Source: Devosia lacusdianchii
GTDB lineage: Bacteria > Pseudomonadota > Alphaproteobacteria > Rhizobiales > Devosiaceae
Direction of reading: 5' to 3'
Length of the DNA stretch: 64,000 bases
Assembly (NCBI RefSeq): GCF_022429625.1
Contig: NZ_CP092483.1
Location: 2,666,001 to 2,730,000 of the forward strand
A program made the translations under genes and the position numbers. Every line of letters starts with the position of its first letter. Positions within the stretch are counted from its first letter, which is position 1. Of this stretch, positions 42,073 through 50,277 are shown one piece after another. Under the pieces are notes generated by a model. It saw nothing but the letters and a program-made list of their open reading frames with translations, did not search any database and was not told where the DNA came from.

Positions 42073-42283
42073 GGAACTGAAGTCCTCGCGAGTGGGCGCC
42101 GCCGAGGCGGCTAAGGGTTGAAAACGGGCCCAAAAGATCAGACCCGGCCTAACGATTCACAGATCAGGAGGTAGCCAAGTTCCCGGTTTTTGCCGGTAGA
42201 TCAGATAGCGCAAGACAGTGTCGTAGACGAAATATATGGCGGCTATCAGTCAGAAATTCAAGGCGATTCACTGGTCAATGAAG

Positions 42284-42319
42284 AGCACCCGGTTCAGGAG
42301 GGACTCCGAACCGGGTGCT
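42284..42319. other. 12-bp hairpin between the glycine-zipper and cold-shock genes
   Basis: AGCACCCGGTTC pairs with GAACCGGGTGCT, and the loop holds a further GGAG/CTCC stem. It lies downstream of the lipoprotein gene on the minus strand. The following sequence has few T residues, so it is only a possible terminator. Confidence 0.5.
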
Positions 42320-42366
42320 TTGCGCCTTAGAGGCGCTGGCAGCATGGGGCGATGCTGCAACCTTGA

Positions 42367-42639
42367 TTATCCGCGCGGGCAGGTGTCGTAGTAACGGCTG
42401 CCATTGGGACGTTCGTAAACGCACTGGTCAGTGTAACCCGAGCGCCTGCCGATCATGTTGCCGGCAGCTGCGCCGACGACACCACCAACACCGGCACCGA
42501 CAACCGTGCCAAGCACGCTGCCAGTCGTAGCCGCACCGACGATTGCGCCAGCGCCGGCACCAACCGCAGCACCCTGCTGGGTAGTGGTGCAGGCTGCGAG
42601 CGACAGGCAAGTGGCGGCGATGATCAGAATTTTATGCAT
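42367..42639 (-). CDS. Glycine-zipper lipoprotein
   Basis: A 90-residue lipoprotein. The signal peptide ends in the lipobox LAAC (residues about 14-17), so the mature protein starts at the cysteine. The mature part has GAAVGAGAGAIVGAATTGSV and VVGAGVGGVVGAAAGNMIG, a glycine-zipper two-helix domain as in OsmB and SlyB-type proteins, then a cysteine-bearing tail QCVYERPNGSRYYDTCPRG that can form a disulfide. These are envelope stress or outer membrane integrity proteins. CGGAGGG precedes the ATG. Confidence 0.88.
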   Translation of the reverse strand: MHKILIIAATCLSLAACTTTQQGAAVGAGAGAIVGAATTGSVLGTVVGAGVGGVVGAAAGNMIGRRSGYTDQCVYERPNGSRYYDTCPRG

Positions 42640-42738
42640 TGGAACCCTCCGAGAAAACTCTCGACCACAAGAATGCGTGATCCAGACAAAGGTTCCAGTA
42701 CAATTTTAACTATATTGCGGCAATCGCTTCGCGCGCGA

Positions 42739-43110
42739 TCAAGACGAGCGAAAATGTACTAGGCCGCCAATCGCCGCCGCGAGCCATCCGACGATCATCG
42801 CGCCACCACCAAGCGGCGCCGCGCCCGGAAATGCGCCACGTCCCAACCACTCGCGCATGCCCAGATCGCCGGCAAAGACGATCGTTCCAAGCGCAAGAAT
42901 GATGGCGGCCCACTCGAGCACCCTGCCCCGGCCCGCCAGGCCCAGCGCCAGCAGCGCCGGACCATGGGCCAGGCAAATCGCGGCGATCGCGCCCAGGTTC
43001 CGCGATTCGCCGCTATGCGAGGCCGCCGCCGCGGCCATGACGCCGACTGCGCCCACGAGCCCCGCGGCTGCGAGGATCGCCCTCGATACCTTGCCATACG
43101 CGGCTGCCAT
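42739..43110 (-). CDS. DUF423-family membrane protein
   Basis: A 123-residue protein with four membrane helices: LAAAGLVGAVGVMAAAAASH, then GAIAAICLAHGPALLALGLA, then WAAIILALGTIVFAGDL and GGAMIVGWLAAAIGGLVHF. The GAxGVxxAAxxxH start and the end GGGAxIxGW(L/A) fit DUF423 (YgdD type), whose function is unknown. GGGGAG precedes the ATG. It diverges from the MATE gene. Confidence 0.8.
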   Translation of the reverse strand: MAAAYGKVSRAILAAAGLVGAVGVMAAAAASHSGESRNLGAIAAICLAHGPALLALGLAGRGRVLEWAAIILALGTIVFAGDLGMREWLGRGAFPGAAPLGGGAMIVGWLAAAIGGLVHFRSS

Positions 43111-43195
43111 GTGCTGCTCTCCCCGGGGCGCCCCGCCCCTTCCGCCTGCTTGAGGTTTCGTTTAGACCAATTTCCCGCGAGTAGGACATTTTCCC

Positions 43196-44611
43196 ATGAA
43201 CGAGCAAGTCGCGGTCGCCACGGCCGGGGGCGCCGCTATCTCTTCGACACCAACGGGCTGGGGCGCCGAACTGCGCGCCACCTTTACGCTCGCATGGCCG
43301 CTTGTCATCGCGCAGTTGGCGCAGACGGCCCTGACCACGACCGACGTCATCATGATGGGCTGGCTCGGTCCGCAATCCCTGGCGGCCGGCACGCTTGCGA
43401 CCACCTTCCTGATGCCGTTCCTGGTGTGCGGCATCGGCATCGTCGGCGCCGTTGCTCCTTTGGTTGCACAGGCCCGCGGCGCGCGCGACATCAAGGCGAT
43501 ACGCCGCATCGCCCGCCAGGGCTTTTGGGCCGCGTTGATCCTCGCGACGGTGATGATCCCGGTCTTGCTGCAGATTCGGCCAATCTTTGAGGCGCTCGGC
43601 CAGGATCCTGTCGCCACTGCCCGCGCTGAGGAATACATCCAGGTCGCGGTGTGGATGCTGTATCCTGGGCTCGCCATCATCGTCCTGCGCTCGCTGCTGT
43701 CCGCCTTCGGCTCGACACGCATCATTCTCGCCATCACCGTCAGTGGCGTGCTGGCCAATGCCGTCGGCAACTACTTGCTGATGTTCGGCAACTTCGGCTT
43801 GCCCCCGCTGGAACTGCGCGGCGCGGCGCTGTCGACCGTCATAACCAATTTCATCATGTTCGGTCTGATGCTGACCTATGTGTTGCGCCATCGGCGATTC
43901 AAGCGCTTTCACGTGCTGATCCGCTTCTGGAAGCCCGATTGGCCACGTTTCCGCGAAATCTTCCGCATCGGCACCCCGATCGGCCTCACCGTGCTCGCCG
44001 AGGTCGGCCTCTTCACGGCTGCGGCCCTGCTGATGGGGCGGTTGGGCACCGACGAGGTCGCCGCCCATGCCATTGCCCTCCAAAGCGCTTCCATGGCCTT
44101 CATGGTTCCCTTAGGGCTCGGCATCGCCGCAACGGTCCGCGTCGGCATGGCCTATGGCCGCGGCGACCCAGAAGGCATTCGCAAGGCAGGCTGGACCGCA
44201 TTCGCGCTCGGCATGGCCTTCATGACACTCTCCTGCGCGCTGTTCTTGACCCTGGGCCGGCCCATTGTCTCCCTGTTCCTCGATCCGCGCATCCCTGAGA
44301 ACGCCAACGCCGTGGCGCTGGCCGCGACGTTCCTGGTGATTGCCGGGGTGTTCCAACTGGTCGACGGTGCCCAGGTGGTGGCCGCACACGCGCTACGCGG
44401 GCTGAGCGACACCAAGATTCCCATGGTCCTGGCCATCTTCAGCTATTGGGTGGTCGGTCTGCCGATTGCCTACGTTCTGGGCTTTACGCTGGATTGGCGC
44501 GGCGTCGGCATCTGGATCGGCCTCGCGGCAGGCTTGGCCTTTGCAGCCATCGTACTGGTCGCCCGCTTCGCCATGCGCGAACAGCTGGGACTTTTGCGGC
44601 CGCGAGGCTAG
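43196..44611 (+). CDS. MATE-family multidrug exporter
   Basis: A 471-residue membrane protein with 12 helices in two six-helix halves. The first helix is LAWPLVIAQLAQTALTTTDV and helix 2-3 has MGWLGPQSLAAGTLATTF, typical of NorM/DinF MATE proteins; the second half repeats IGTPIGLTVLAEVGLFTAAA, then GRLGTDEVAAHAIALQSASM, the matching motif, followed by IAATVRVGMAYGRGD. It exports cationic or organic compounds with sodium or protons. It converges with miaA, overlapping by four bases. No regulator is adjacent. Confidence 0.92.
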   Translation: MNEQVAVATAGGAAISSTPTGWGAELRATFTLAWPLVIAQLAQTALTTTDVIMMGWLGPQSLAAGTLATTFLMPFLVCGIGIVGAVAPLVAQARGARDIKAIRRIARQGFWAALILATVMIPVLLQIRPIFEALGQDPVATARAEEYIQVAVWMLYPGLAIIVLRSLLSAFGSTRIILAITVSGVLANAVGNYLLMFGNFGLPPLELRGAALSTVITNFIMFGLMLTYVLRHRRFKRFHVLIRFWKPDWPRFREIFRIGTPIGLTVLAEVGLFTAAALLMGRLGTDEVAAHAIALQSASMAFMVPLGLGIAATVRVGMAYGRGDPEGIRKAGWTAFALGMAFMTLSCALFLTLGRPIVSLFLDPRIPENANAVALAATFLVIAGVFQLVDGAQVVAAHALRGLSDTKIPMVLAIFSYWVVGLPIAYVLGFTLDWRGVGIWIGLAAGLAFAAIVLVARFAMREQLGLLRPRG

Positions 44612-45495
44612 GTCCCCGCAATACCCCGCCGTGGCCAATCGCTGAAGCGATTGCGGAACCAGGTCCGTTGCCGCTTCGCATATTGATGCGTTGCGATAGT
44701 CGCGAGCGTGATGGCGTCATCGCGCTCAGCGACGCCATCGAGCCAATCGCCGATCTCGCGAACACCGATGGCCTTCATGACCGGCAGGCTGGGATCGAGA
44801 TCGAGCCCGCGCAGCGCCTTGACCTCCTCCACCGCGCCACCCGCAAACATGGCCTCGAAGCGTCGCGCGATACGTTGGCGGAGCACGTCGCGATCTGGAT
44901 CAAGCACTACCCGCTCCACCACGAACTCACCCAACAGGCCCGCCTGCTGACGGTCCTGGAAACTCGACAGCGTCCTGCCGGTCGCCCGCTTCACCGCCAG
45001 CGCCCGGGTCAATCGCTGCGGATCGGCCACCCTGAGCCGCGACGCCGCTACCGGGTCCTCCCGTTGCAACAGCGCCAGCCTCTCCGCTCCATCGAGCGCT
45101 TGAATCTCTTGTTGAACTTGAAGCGTCAGCGCCGGCGAAATCTCGGGTATGTCGGCGAATCCGTTTAGCAGCGCATCGAAATAAAGCCCCGTGCCTCCAA
45201 CGAAAATCAGCGGCACACTCTCAGGGACCGAGGCCATGACGCCGCGCACCGCCTCCAACCATTGCCCCGTCGAAAACCGGGTCGATGCCGGCACGGTGCC
45301 GTAGAGCCTATGATCGGCTAACGCCCTGTCTTCCGCCGTCGGCCGCGCCGTCACCACGCAAAGCGTGTCGTAAACCTGCATGGCGTCGGCATTGATGACC
45401 ACGCCGCCCTCGGCCTGCGCCATGGCAAGCGCAAGCGCCGACTTGCCGCTGGCAGTCGGACCCGCTATCAGAACGGCGCGCCTGCGGCCTGTCAC
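44608..45495 (-). CDS. miaA: tRNA dimethylallyltransferase
   Basis: A 295-residue enzyme that adds a dimethylallyl group to A37 of tRNAs reading UNN codons. The N-terminal P-loop is AGPTASGKSALA (residues 11-22), followed by INADAMQVYDTLCVVTARPT with the substrate-binding part, then GGTGLYFDALLNGFADIPEI and ALAVKRATGRTLSSFQ, both family signatures. The C-terminal segment has the ATIATHQYAKRQRTWFRNRF motif. The start is GTG with a GGAGGA site 6 bases before it. Only 23 bases separate this start from that of serB on the other strand. Confidence 0.97.
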   Translation of the reverse strand: MTGRRRAVLIAGPTASGKSALALAMAQAEGGVVINADAMQVYDTLCVVTARPTAEDRALADHRLYGTVPASTRFSTGQWLEAVRGVMASVPESVPLIFVGGTGLYFDALLNGFADIPEISPALTLQVQQEIQALDGAERLALLQREDPVAASRLRVADPQRLTRALAVKRATGRTLSSFQDRQQAGLLGEFVVERVVLDPDRDVLRQRIARRFEAMFAGGAVEEVKALRGLDLDPSLPVMKAIGVREIGDWLDGVAERDDAITLATIATHQYAKRQRTWFRNRFSDWPRRGIAGT

Positions 45496-45518
45496 CTTTT
45501 TCCTCCCCGAGTAGACCC

Positions 45519-46391
45519 ATGCCGGTTCTTTGCCTGATCGCCAATCCCGCCGATTCCGAACTCGATCCGGCGCTGGCGGCGGCGGTGGTCAAACAGACGG
45601 GCGGCGAGCTCAACTGGCTCAACCACGGTATTGCCTGCGAGATCATCGAGCCGAAGTCAACAGACCCGGTGACGCTGGCGCGTCAGGTCATCGGCACGAG
45701 GCGCGTCGACGCCGCCCTTGTCCCCAGCGAAAACCGCCGCAAGCCCATTCTCGTCGCGGACATGGACTCCACCATGATCAACGAGGAATGCATCGACGAA
45801 CTCGCTGCCGCTCTCGGCATCAAGGACCAAGTCGCCGAGATCACCGCCCGCGCCATGCGCGGTGAGCTCGATTTCGGGCAAGCTCTCGACACGCGAGTGG
45901 CGCTGCTCAAGGGGCTTGAACGCAAGGTCATCGAGGAAGTCCGCCGCGAGCACATCACCCTCGCCCCTGGCGGCCGCGCCCTGATCCAGACCATGAAAGC
46001 CTACGGCGCCTATACGTCGCTGGTTTCGGGCGGCTTTACCTTCTTCGCCGACTATTTCGGCAAGCGCATCGGCTTCGACGAAGCCATAGCCAATGTGCTC
46101 GAATTCGACGGCGACCGCCTGACCGGCACCGTCACCAAACCTATCGTTGACAAGAACACCAAGCGCGAGCGGCTGGTAGCCCTCGCCGCCGAGCGCAACC
46201 TGCCGCTCAGCCAGACCATCGCCGTGGGCGACGGCGCCAACGACCTCGACATGATCCGCGTCGCCGGCTTTGGCGTCGCCTTGCACGCCAAGCCAGCCGT
46301 CGCGGCCGAAGCCGGCATCCGCATCGACCACGGGGACCTCACCGCCCTGCTCTATCTGCAAGGCTATGCCGACGAAGACATCGTCAGATGA
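45519..46391 (+). CDS. serB: Phosphoserine phosphatase
   Basis: A 290-residue HAD-type phosphatase that makes serine from phosphoserine. The HAD motif I is VADMDSTMINEECIDELAA with the nucleophile D81 and D83 in DMDS; motif II is SLVSGGFTFFADYFGKRIG, and the last motif VGDGANDLDMIRVAGFGVA supplies the acidic magnesium ligands. An N-terminal extension of about 75 residues resembles the ACT-like domain of SerB. The stop overlaps the following GNAT gene by four bases, so the two are coupled. It diverges from miaA. Confidence 0.96.
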   Translation: MPVLCLIANPADSELDPALAAAVVKQTGGELNWLNHGIACEIIEPKSTDPVTLARQVIGTRRVDAALVPSENRRKPILVADMDSTMINEECIDELAAALGIKDQVAEITARAMRGELDFGQALDTRVALLKGLERKVIEEVRREHITLAPGGRALIQTMKAYGAYTSLVSGGFTFFADYFGKRIGFDEAIANVLEFDGDRLTGTVTKPIVDKNTKRERLVALAAERNLPLSQTIAVGDGANDLDMIRVAGFGVALHAKPAVAAEAGIRIDHGDLTALLYLQGYADEDIVR

Positions 46392-46927
46392 GGCTCGAAA
46401 CCGAGCGGCTGATCCTGCGCGAATGGCGCGACGCGGATCGCCCGGCCTTTGCCGCGATTGTCGGCGATCCCCACGTCATGCGCTACTACCCGGCGACAAG
46501 AACACCGGCCGAAGCCGATGCCTGGATCGACAAGATGATCGCTGGCCTGAGCGATGGTTCCGCGCACTTCCTCGCCGTCGAGCGCCGCAGCGACGGCGCG
46601 CTGCTCGGCCTCACCGGTACAGCCACGATCCGCTTCGAAATACCCACGTCGCCAAAACTCGAAATCGGCTGGGTGCTCAGCCAGCAATACTGGGGCCAGG
46701 GCTACGCGCCCGAGGGCGCCCGCGCGTCACTGGCGCACGCCTTCGACGCGCTTGGTGCACCCGAAGTCGCTGCCTTCACCGCCCGCATCAATGAACCGAG
46801 CCAGGCCGTGATGAAGAAGATCGGCATGACCCGCGATCCCGCCGCGGATTTCGAGCATCCGTCGGTGCCACAGGGCAATCCTCTGCGTCCGCACGTACTC
46901 TACCGCATCGCCAATCCGGCCCCATAG
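46388..46927 (+). CDS. GNAT acetyltransferase, RimJ/RimL type
   Basis: A 179-residue GNAT protein of the RimJ/RimL group, which acetylates protein N-termini or small molecules. It begins METERLILREWRDADRPA-like (RLETERLILREWRDADRPAF), the usual acceptor-side sequence, with the core IGWVLSQQYWGQGYAPEGAR holding the Q-x-x-G-x-G/A-P/x acetyl-CoA loop, and ending INEPSQAVMKKIGMTRDPAA. It starts in the serB stop (ATGA overlap), so it is translated with serB. A joint role is not evident. Confidence 0.9.
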   Translation: MRLETERLILREWRDADRPAFAAIVGDPHVMRYYPATRTPAEADAWIDKMIAGLSDGSAHFLAVERRSDGALLGLTGTATIRFEIPTSPKLEIGWVLSQQYWGQGYAPEGARASLAHAFDALGAPEVAAFTARINEPSQAVMKKIGMTRDPAADFEHPSVPQGNPLRPHVLYRIANPAP

Positions 46928-46943
46928 GGACCACCGAAAACGA

Positions 46944-46974
46944 AGAAGCCGGCGCATTGACTGCGCCGGCTTCT
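46944..46974. terminator. Terminator shared by the convergent GNAT and hflC genes
   Basis: AGAAGCCGGCGCA pairs with TGCGCCGGCTTCT around a 5-base loop. It is between two convergent stops, and A/T-rich flanks are short, so it may act in both directions with moderate strength. Confidence 0.75.
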
Positions 46975-46994
46975 GAGCGTTCTCGACTGGACGT

Positions 46995-48083
46995 TTAAGG
47001 CGTCGTCGTAGCAGGTGCTGGCTCCTCCACCGGCGCGGGCACATCGGTACCCACGGTGGGTTCGAGCTGCGAGCCATCCTCGAGCGTCAGGCTCGGTGCC
47101 ACCGTGTCCTCGATTCCGAGTCCATCAAGTGCCGGTTCATCGCCTTCCGGGGCGGTGATCGGTGCAGCGGTTGGCTGAATCGGCGCCGCCGGATTCGGGT
47201 TCGCTGCCGGCAGTTCGCCGTTCGAACCGAAGTAGCGGAAGAACTCGCTATCGGGCGAGAGCACCATGGTCGTGCCGGTGCCAGTCAGCGCGTTGCGATA
47301 CGATTCCATCGAGCGATAGAACTCGAAGAACTCGGCATCCTGGCCATAGGCGGCCGCGAAGATCCGGTTCCGCTCGGCGTCACCAGTACCGCGGATGATT
47401 TCCGCATCACGGGTTGCCGCTGCCACGATTTCCACCGCCTGACGATCGGCGATAGCACGCAGGCTCTGTGCCTGCTCCTGACCACGAGCGCGGAGCAACG
47501 CGGCTTCGGCAAGACGCTCTGCACGCATGCGCTCGAAGGTGCGTTCGGAAACCTCGGCCGCCAGATCGGTACGCAGGATACGCACGTCCACGACCTCGAT
47601 GCCCAGTTCCGCCATATCCGGACGGATCAGGTCACGCGCTTCCCGCATCATCTGCGGGCGCTGCTCGGAAAGAGCCGCGTTGAACTCGCGCAGACCATAG
47701 ACCTGGCGCAGGGCCGCGTCGAAGCGGGTCGCGATACGGTCTTCGGCCACCGAGAGCTGACCCAGCGCGCGTTCACGGAACAAGCGCGGATCGGTGATGC
47801 GATAGGTCAGGAACGCGTCGACTTCGTAGAACGCACCGCCCGACACCTGCACGGTCATGTCAGCAATGTCCTGGCGCAGCAGCCGGTCTTCGATGATCTG
47901 CACGCTGTCGACGAAATCGGTCGGAATCTTGAAGTAAATTCCGGGCTCGGTACGGATGTCGGTGATGTTACCGAAGCGCGTAACGATGGCCTGGTCGCGC
48001 TCGTTGACCACATAGATCGACGAGAAGAAGACATAGAGGGCGGCGAGGACAACGACGCCAATGATGATCAGACGATTGTTCAT
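46995..48083 (-). CDS. hflC: HflC, membrane regulator of FtsH protease
   Basis: A 362-residue SPFH/Band 7 protein. One membrane anchor at residues 5-22 (LIIIGVVVLAALYVFFSSIY) precedes the SPFH domain (VVNERDQAIVTRFGNITDIR onward) with a coiled-coil at about 170-240 (RTFERMRAERLAEAALLRAR then GQEQAQSLRAIADRQAVEIV). The C-terminal 65 residues are Pro/Ala/Thr-rich and exceed the E. coli length. HflC and HflK form the membrane complex that holds FtsH. The stop of hflK is three bases upstream. No degP follows, unlike in many relatives. Confidence 0.96.
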   Translation of the reverse strand: MNNRLIIIGVVVLAALYVFFSSIYVVNERDQAIVTRFGNITDIRTEPGIYFKIPTDFVDSVQIIEDRLLRQDIADMTVQVSGGAFYEVDAFLTYRITDPRLFRERALGQLSVAEDRIATRFDAALRQVYGLREFNAALSEQRPQMMREARDLIRPDMAELGIEVVDVRILRTDLAAEVSERTFERMRAERLAEAALLRARGQEQAQSLRAIADRQAVEIVAAATRDAEIIRGTGDAERNRIFAAAYGQDAEFFEFYRSMESYRNALTGTGTTMVLSPDSEFFRYFGSNGELPAANPNPAAPIQPTAAPITAPEGDEPALDGLGIEDTVAPSLTLEDGSQLEPTVGTDVPAPVEEPAPATTTP

Positions 48084-48086
48084 GGC

Positions 48087-49190
48087 TTAGTTCCCCGCCG
48101 GCATAGTGGTCGTGGTCGAGGCGCCGGGGCGCAATTCTGGCAGCGGCAGATAGGGCACGACGCCCTGCCCATTCGCACCATTCTCGATCAGCACCTTTTG
48201 CGAGCCGCCCAGCACTTCTTCCATCGTTTCGAGGAACAGGCGCTTGCGCGTCACTTCGGGGGCATTGACGTATTCGGCATAGACGGCGTTGAAGCGCTGG
48301 GCCTCACCGGTTGCTTCCTGCACCACGCGGTTGGTGTAAGCGGCAGCGTCTTCGCGAAGGGCCGCGGCACGACCACGCGCGTCACCCAAAAGGGTATTGG
48401 CGTAGGAGCGGGCTTCTTCCTGCAGGCGATCCTCGTCTTGCTCGGCGCGCTGCACTTCGTTGAAGGCGTCCGCTACTTCGGCCGGCGGCGCGGCGTTCTC
48501 GATCGAAATCTGGCTGACGCGAACGCCCAGATTGTAGCTGTCGAGAATGGACTGGGTAATTTCCTGGACCTCGATGGCGATACCAGCGCGGTCGTCACGG
48601 AAAATATCCTGCGCCGGACGGCGTCCGACAACTTCACGCATCGCGCTTTCGGCAGCGTTGCGTACCATGTCTTCCGGATCGCGGACATTGAACAGGTAGT
48701 CGATCGGGTTCGACACCGACCACAGCGCAGCAAAGCGCACGTCGACGATATTCTGGTCACCCGAGAGCATCAGGCCGTCATCGCCGCGCGCGCCAGCGCC
48801 GGTCGCCGAACCGATCGTGGTCTGGTTCTCGGTCACAGTGACGCGCTCGACCGATTCAATCGGCCACAGATGGAAATGCAGGCCTGGCATGGACAATTCG
48901 GGTTTGGGCGCGCCAAAGCGCAGCTCGACGCCGACTTCCTGCGGATCGACGGTATAGATCGAGTTCAGCGCCCAGAACGCCACGACGGCGATGACGCCGC
49001 CAATCAGCGCCCAGCGGCCGCCGGGTACGCCACCACGAAACTGGTCGCGGCCGCGGTTGAGAATATCCTCGAGGTTGGGCGTATTGCCGCCACCCGGGCG
49101 ACGCGGGCTGCCACCACCACCGGGCGCTTGCCCCCAGGGGCCGCCATTATTGTTGCGGCCACCCCCGCCTCCGTTATTCTCCCACGGCAT
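48087..49190 (-). CDS. hflK: HflK, membrane regulator of FtsH protease
   Basis: A 367-residue SPFH/Band 7 partner of HflC. The first 40 residues are Gly/Asn/Pro-rich (MPWENNGGGGGRNNNGGPWG), the standard HflK N-terminus, then DILNRGRDQFRGGVPGGRWA and a membrane helix at about residues 62-80 (LIGGVIAVVAFWALNSIYTV). The Band 7 region has DPQEVGVELRFGAPKPELSM and SESAMREVVGRRPAQDIFRD-like (SAMREVVGRRPAQDIFRDDR), with ISIENAAPPAEVADAFNEVQ and a coiled coil. It is the first of hflK-hflC; folA is 62 bases upstream on the same strand. Confidence 0.97.
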   Translation of the reverse strand: MPWENNGGGGGRNNNGGPWGQAPGGGGSPRRPGGGNTPNLEDILNRGRDQFRGGVPGGRWALIGGVIAVVAFWALNSIYTVDPQEVGVELRFGAPKPELSMPGLHFHLWPIESVERVTVTENQTTIGSATGAGARGDDGLMLSGDQNIVDVRFAALWSVSNPIDYLFNVRDPEDMVRNAAESAMREVVGRRPAQDIFRDDRAGIAIEVQEITQSILDSYNLGVRVSQISIENAAPPAEVADAFNEVQRAEQDEDRLQEEARSYANTLLGDARGRAAALREDAAAYTNRVVQEATGEAQRFNAVYAEYVNAPEVTRKRLFLETMEEVLGGSQKVLIENGANGQGVVPYLPLPELRPGASTTTTMPAGN

Positions 49191-49252
49191 CGCGTCCCTT
49201 TCGAATAGTTCTCATTTCGTTGTGGACTTATATAGGCAAGCGCTTCAGGCGA

Positions 49253-49777
49253 TCAATGAGAAGAACCTTTATGCCGCTCATACACTTTGACGCGGTAGCT
49301 TGCCTCGTCCTTGGGGTTGGACGGGACATCGGGAACATCGACCACGGTCCAAATTGCCGGATCTATGGCCGGAAATCGGACATCCCCGGCCGGAGCCAGG
49401 TCGATATGGGTGATGTAGAGCCGGTCAGCGCGGTTCATGAGCTGCGCATATAGGTCGCCGCCGCCGATGATCATGATTTCGTCAACACCGTCGGCCCGGG
49501 CGATCTCGCGCGCCTTTTCTATCGCCTTGTCCACGTCGTTGAACACCAGGACACCCTCGGGCTGGTAGTCCGTTTGCCGCGTGACGACGATATTGGTTCG
49601 TCCCGGCAGCGGCTTGCCCACTGTCTCATATTGCTTGCGACCCATGATAATGGGTTTGCCCAACGTCGTTCGTTTGAAATAGGCGAAGTCTGACGGGATG
49701 CGCCAGGGAATGGTCTGGTCGCTGCCGATGACGCCATTCTCGGCGACCCCGGCGATCATGGCGATCTTGACGGTCAT
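49253..49777 (-). CDS. folA: Dihydrofolate reductase
   Basis: A 174-residue enzyme that makes tetrahydrofolate with NADPH. It has the N-terminal VAENGVIGSDQTIPWRIPSD, with the catalytic acidic residue D30 and W25; KPIIMGRKQYETVGKPLPGR (residues 41-60), a cofactor-binding stretch; and EIMIIGGGDLYAQLMNRADR with the GGG loop. The length is close to E. coli FolA. It overlaps the upstream GNAT gene by four bases and lies 62 bases before hflK. In relatives thyA often precedes folA; here the 3' part of thyA is at 63678, with the leucine operon between. Confidence 0.97.
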   Translation of the reverse strand: MTVKIAMIAGVAENGVIGSDQTIPWRIPSDFAYFKRTTLGKPIIMGRKQYETVGKPLPGRTNIVVTRQTDYQPEGVLVFNDVDKAIEKAREIARADGVDEIMIIGGGDLYAQLMNRADRLYITHIDLAPAGDVRFPAIDPAIWTVVDVPDVPSNPKDEASYRVKVYERHKGSSH

Positions 49778-50256
49778 GATGCCCCCAGCTTCAGCAGGTC
49801 ATCGCCATCGACCCGCACCTTGGTCCATTCGTCCTGCATCACGCCGCCTTGCGACTTGTAGAATTCAATGCTCGGCTCGTTCCAGTCGAGCACCCACCAT
49901 TCAAAGCGCCCTAGCCCCTCGGCCACGCACCGTTGCGCCAGGTTGACCAGCAGCGCCTTGCCGATCCCCTTGCCCCGCATGCTGGGGTCGACGAACAGGT
50001 CTTCGAGCCAAATGCCATGTCGGCCCTGGAAGGTCGAGTAGGTGTAGAACCACAATGTGAAACCGACCGGCTTGCCCTCCCATTCGGCGATCTCGCAAAA
50101 CACCTTAGGTTCGGGACCGAACAGGTCACGTACAATGTCGGCCTCATCAGCCTTGGCCTCGTGGCTGAGCTTCTCGTAAGCGGCCAGCGCTGCGATGAAG
50201 TCGATGATGACCGCGGCGTCGGCTGCGGTGGCGGAGCGGATGGTCGGTGCTGTCAT
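49774..50256 (-). CDS. GNAT-family N-acetyltransferase (diamine acetyltransferase-like)
   Basis: A 160-residue GNAT protein: IRSATAADAAVIIDFIAALA, then KPVGFTLWFYTYSTFQGRHG with the acceptor-side strand, then IWLEDLFVDPSMRGKGIGKA, which is the family motif A with the R/Q-x-x-G-x-G/A loop, and WWVLDWNEPSIEFYKSQGGV, the usual end. This pattern (DLFV, RGKGIGK, NxPSIxFYxxxGA) recalls spermidine/spermine N1-acetyltransferase-like proteins. It overlaps folA by four bases. Whether it uses polyamines is not known. Confidence 0.88.
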   Translation of the reverse strand: MTAPTIRSATAADAAVIIDFIAALAAYEKLSHEAKADEADIVRDLFGPEPKVFCEIAEWEGKPVGFTLWFYTYSTFQGRHGIWLEDLFVDPSMRGKGIGKALLVNLAQRCVAEGLGRFEWWVLDWNEPSIEFYKSQGGVMQDEWTKVRVDGDDLLKLGAS

Positions 50257-50277
50257 GTTTGGCTCGGAAGTGCGGTC

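Noticed and set aside
42073..42283. Possible cold-box or thermosensor in the cold-shock gene leader
   Set aside because: No defined conserved element or stable alternative structure could be identified by eye.
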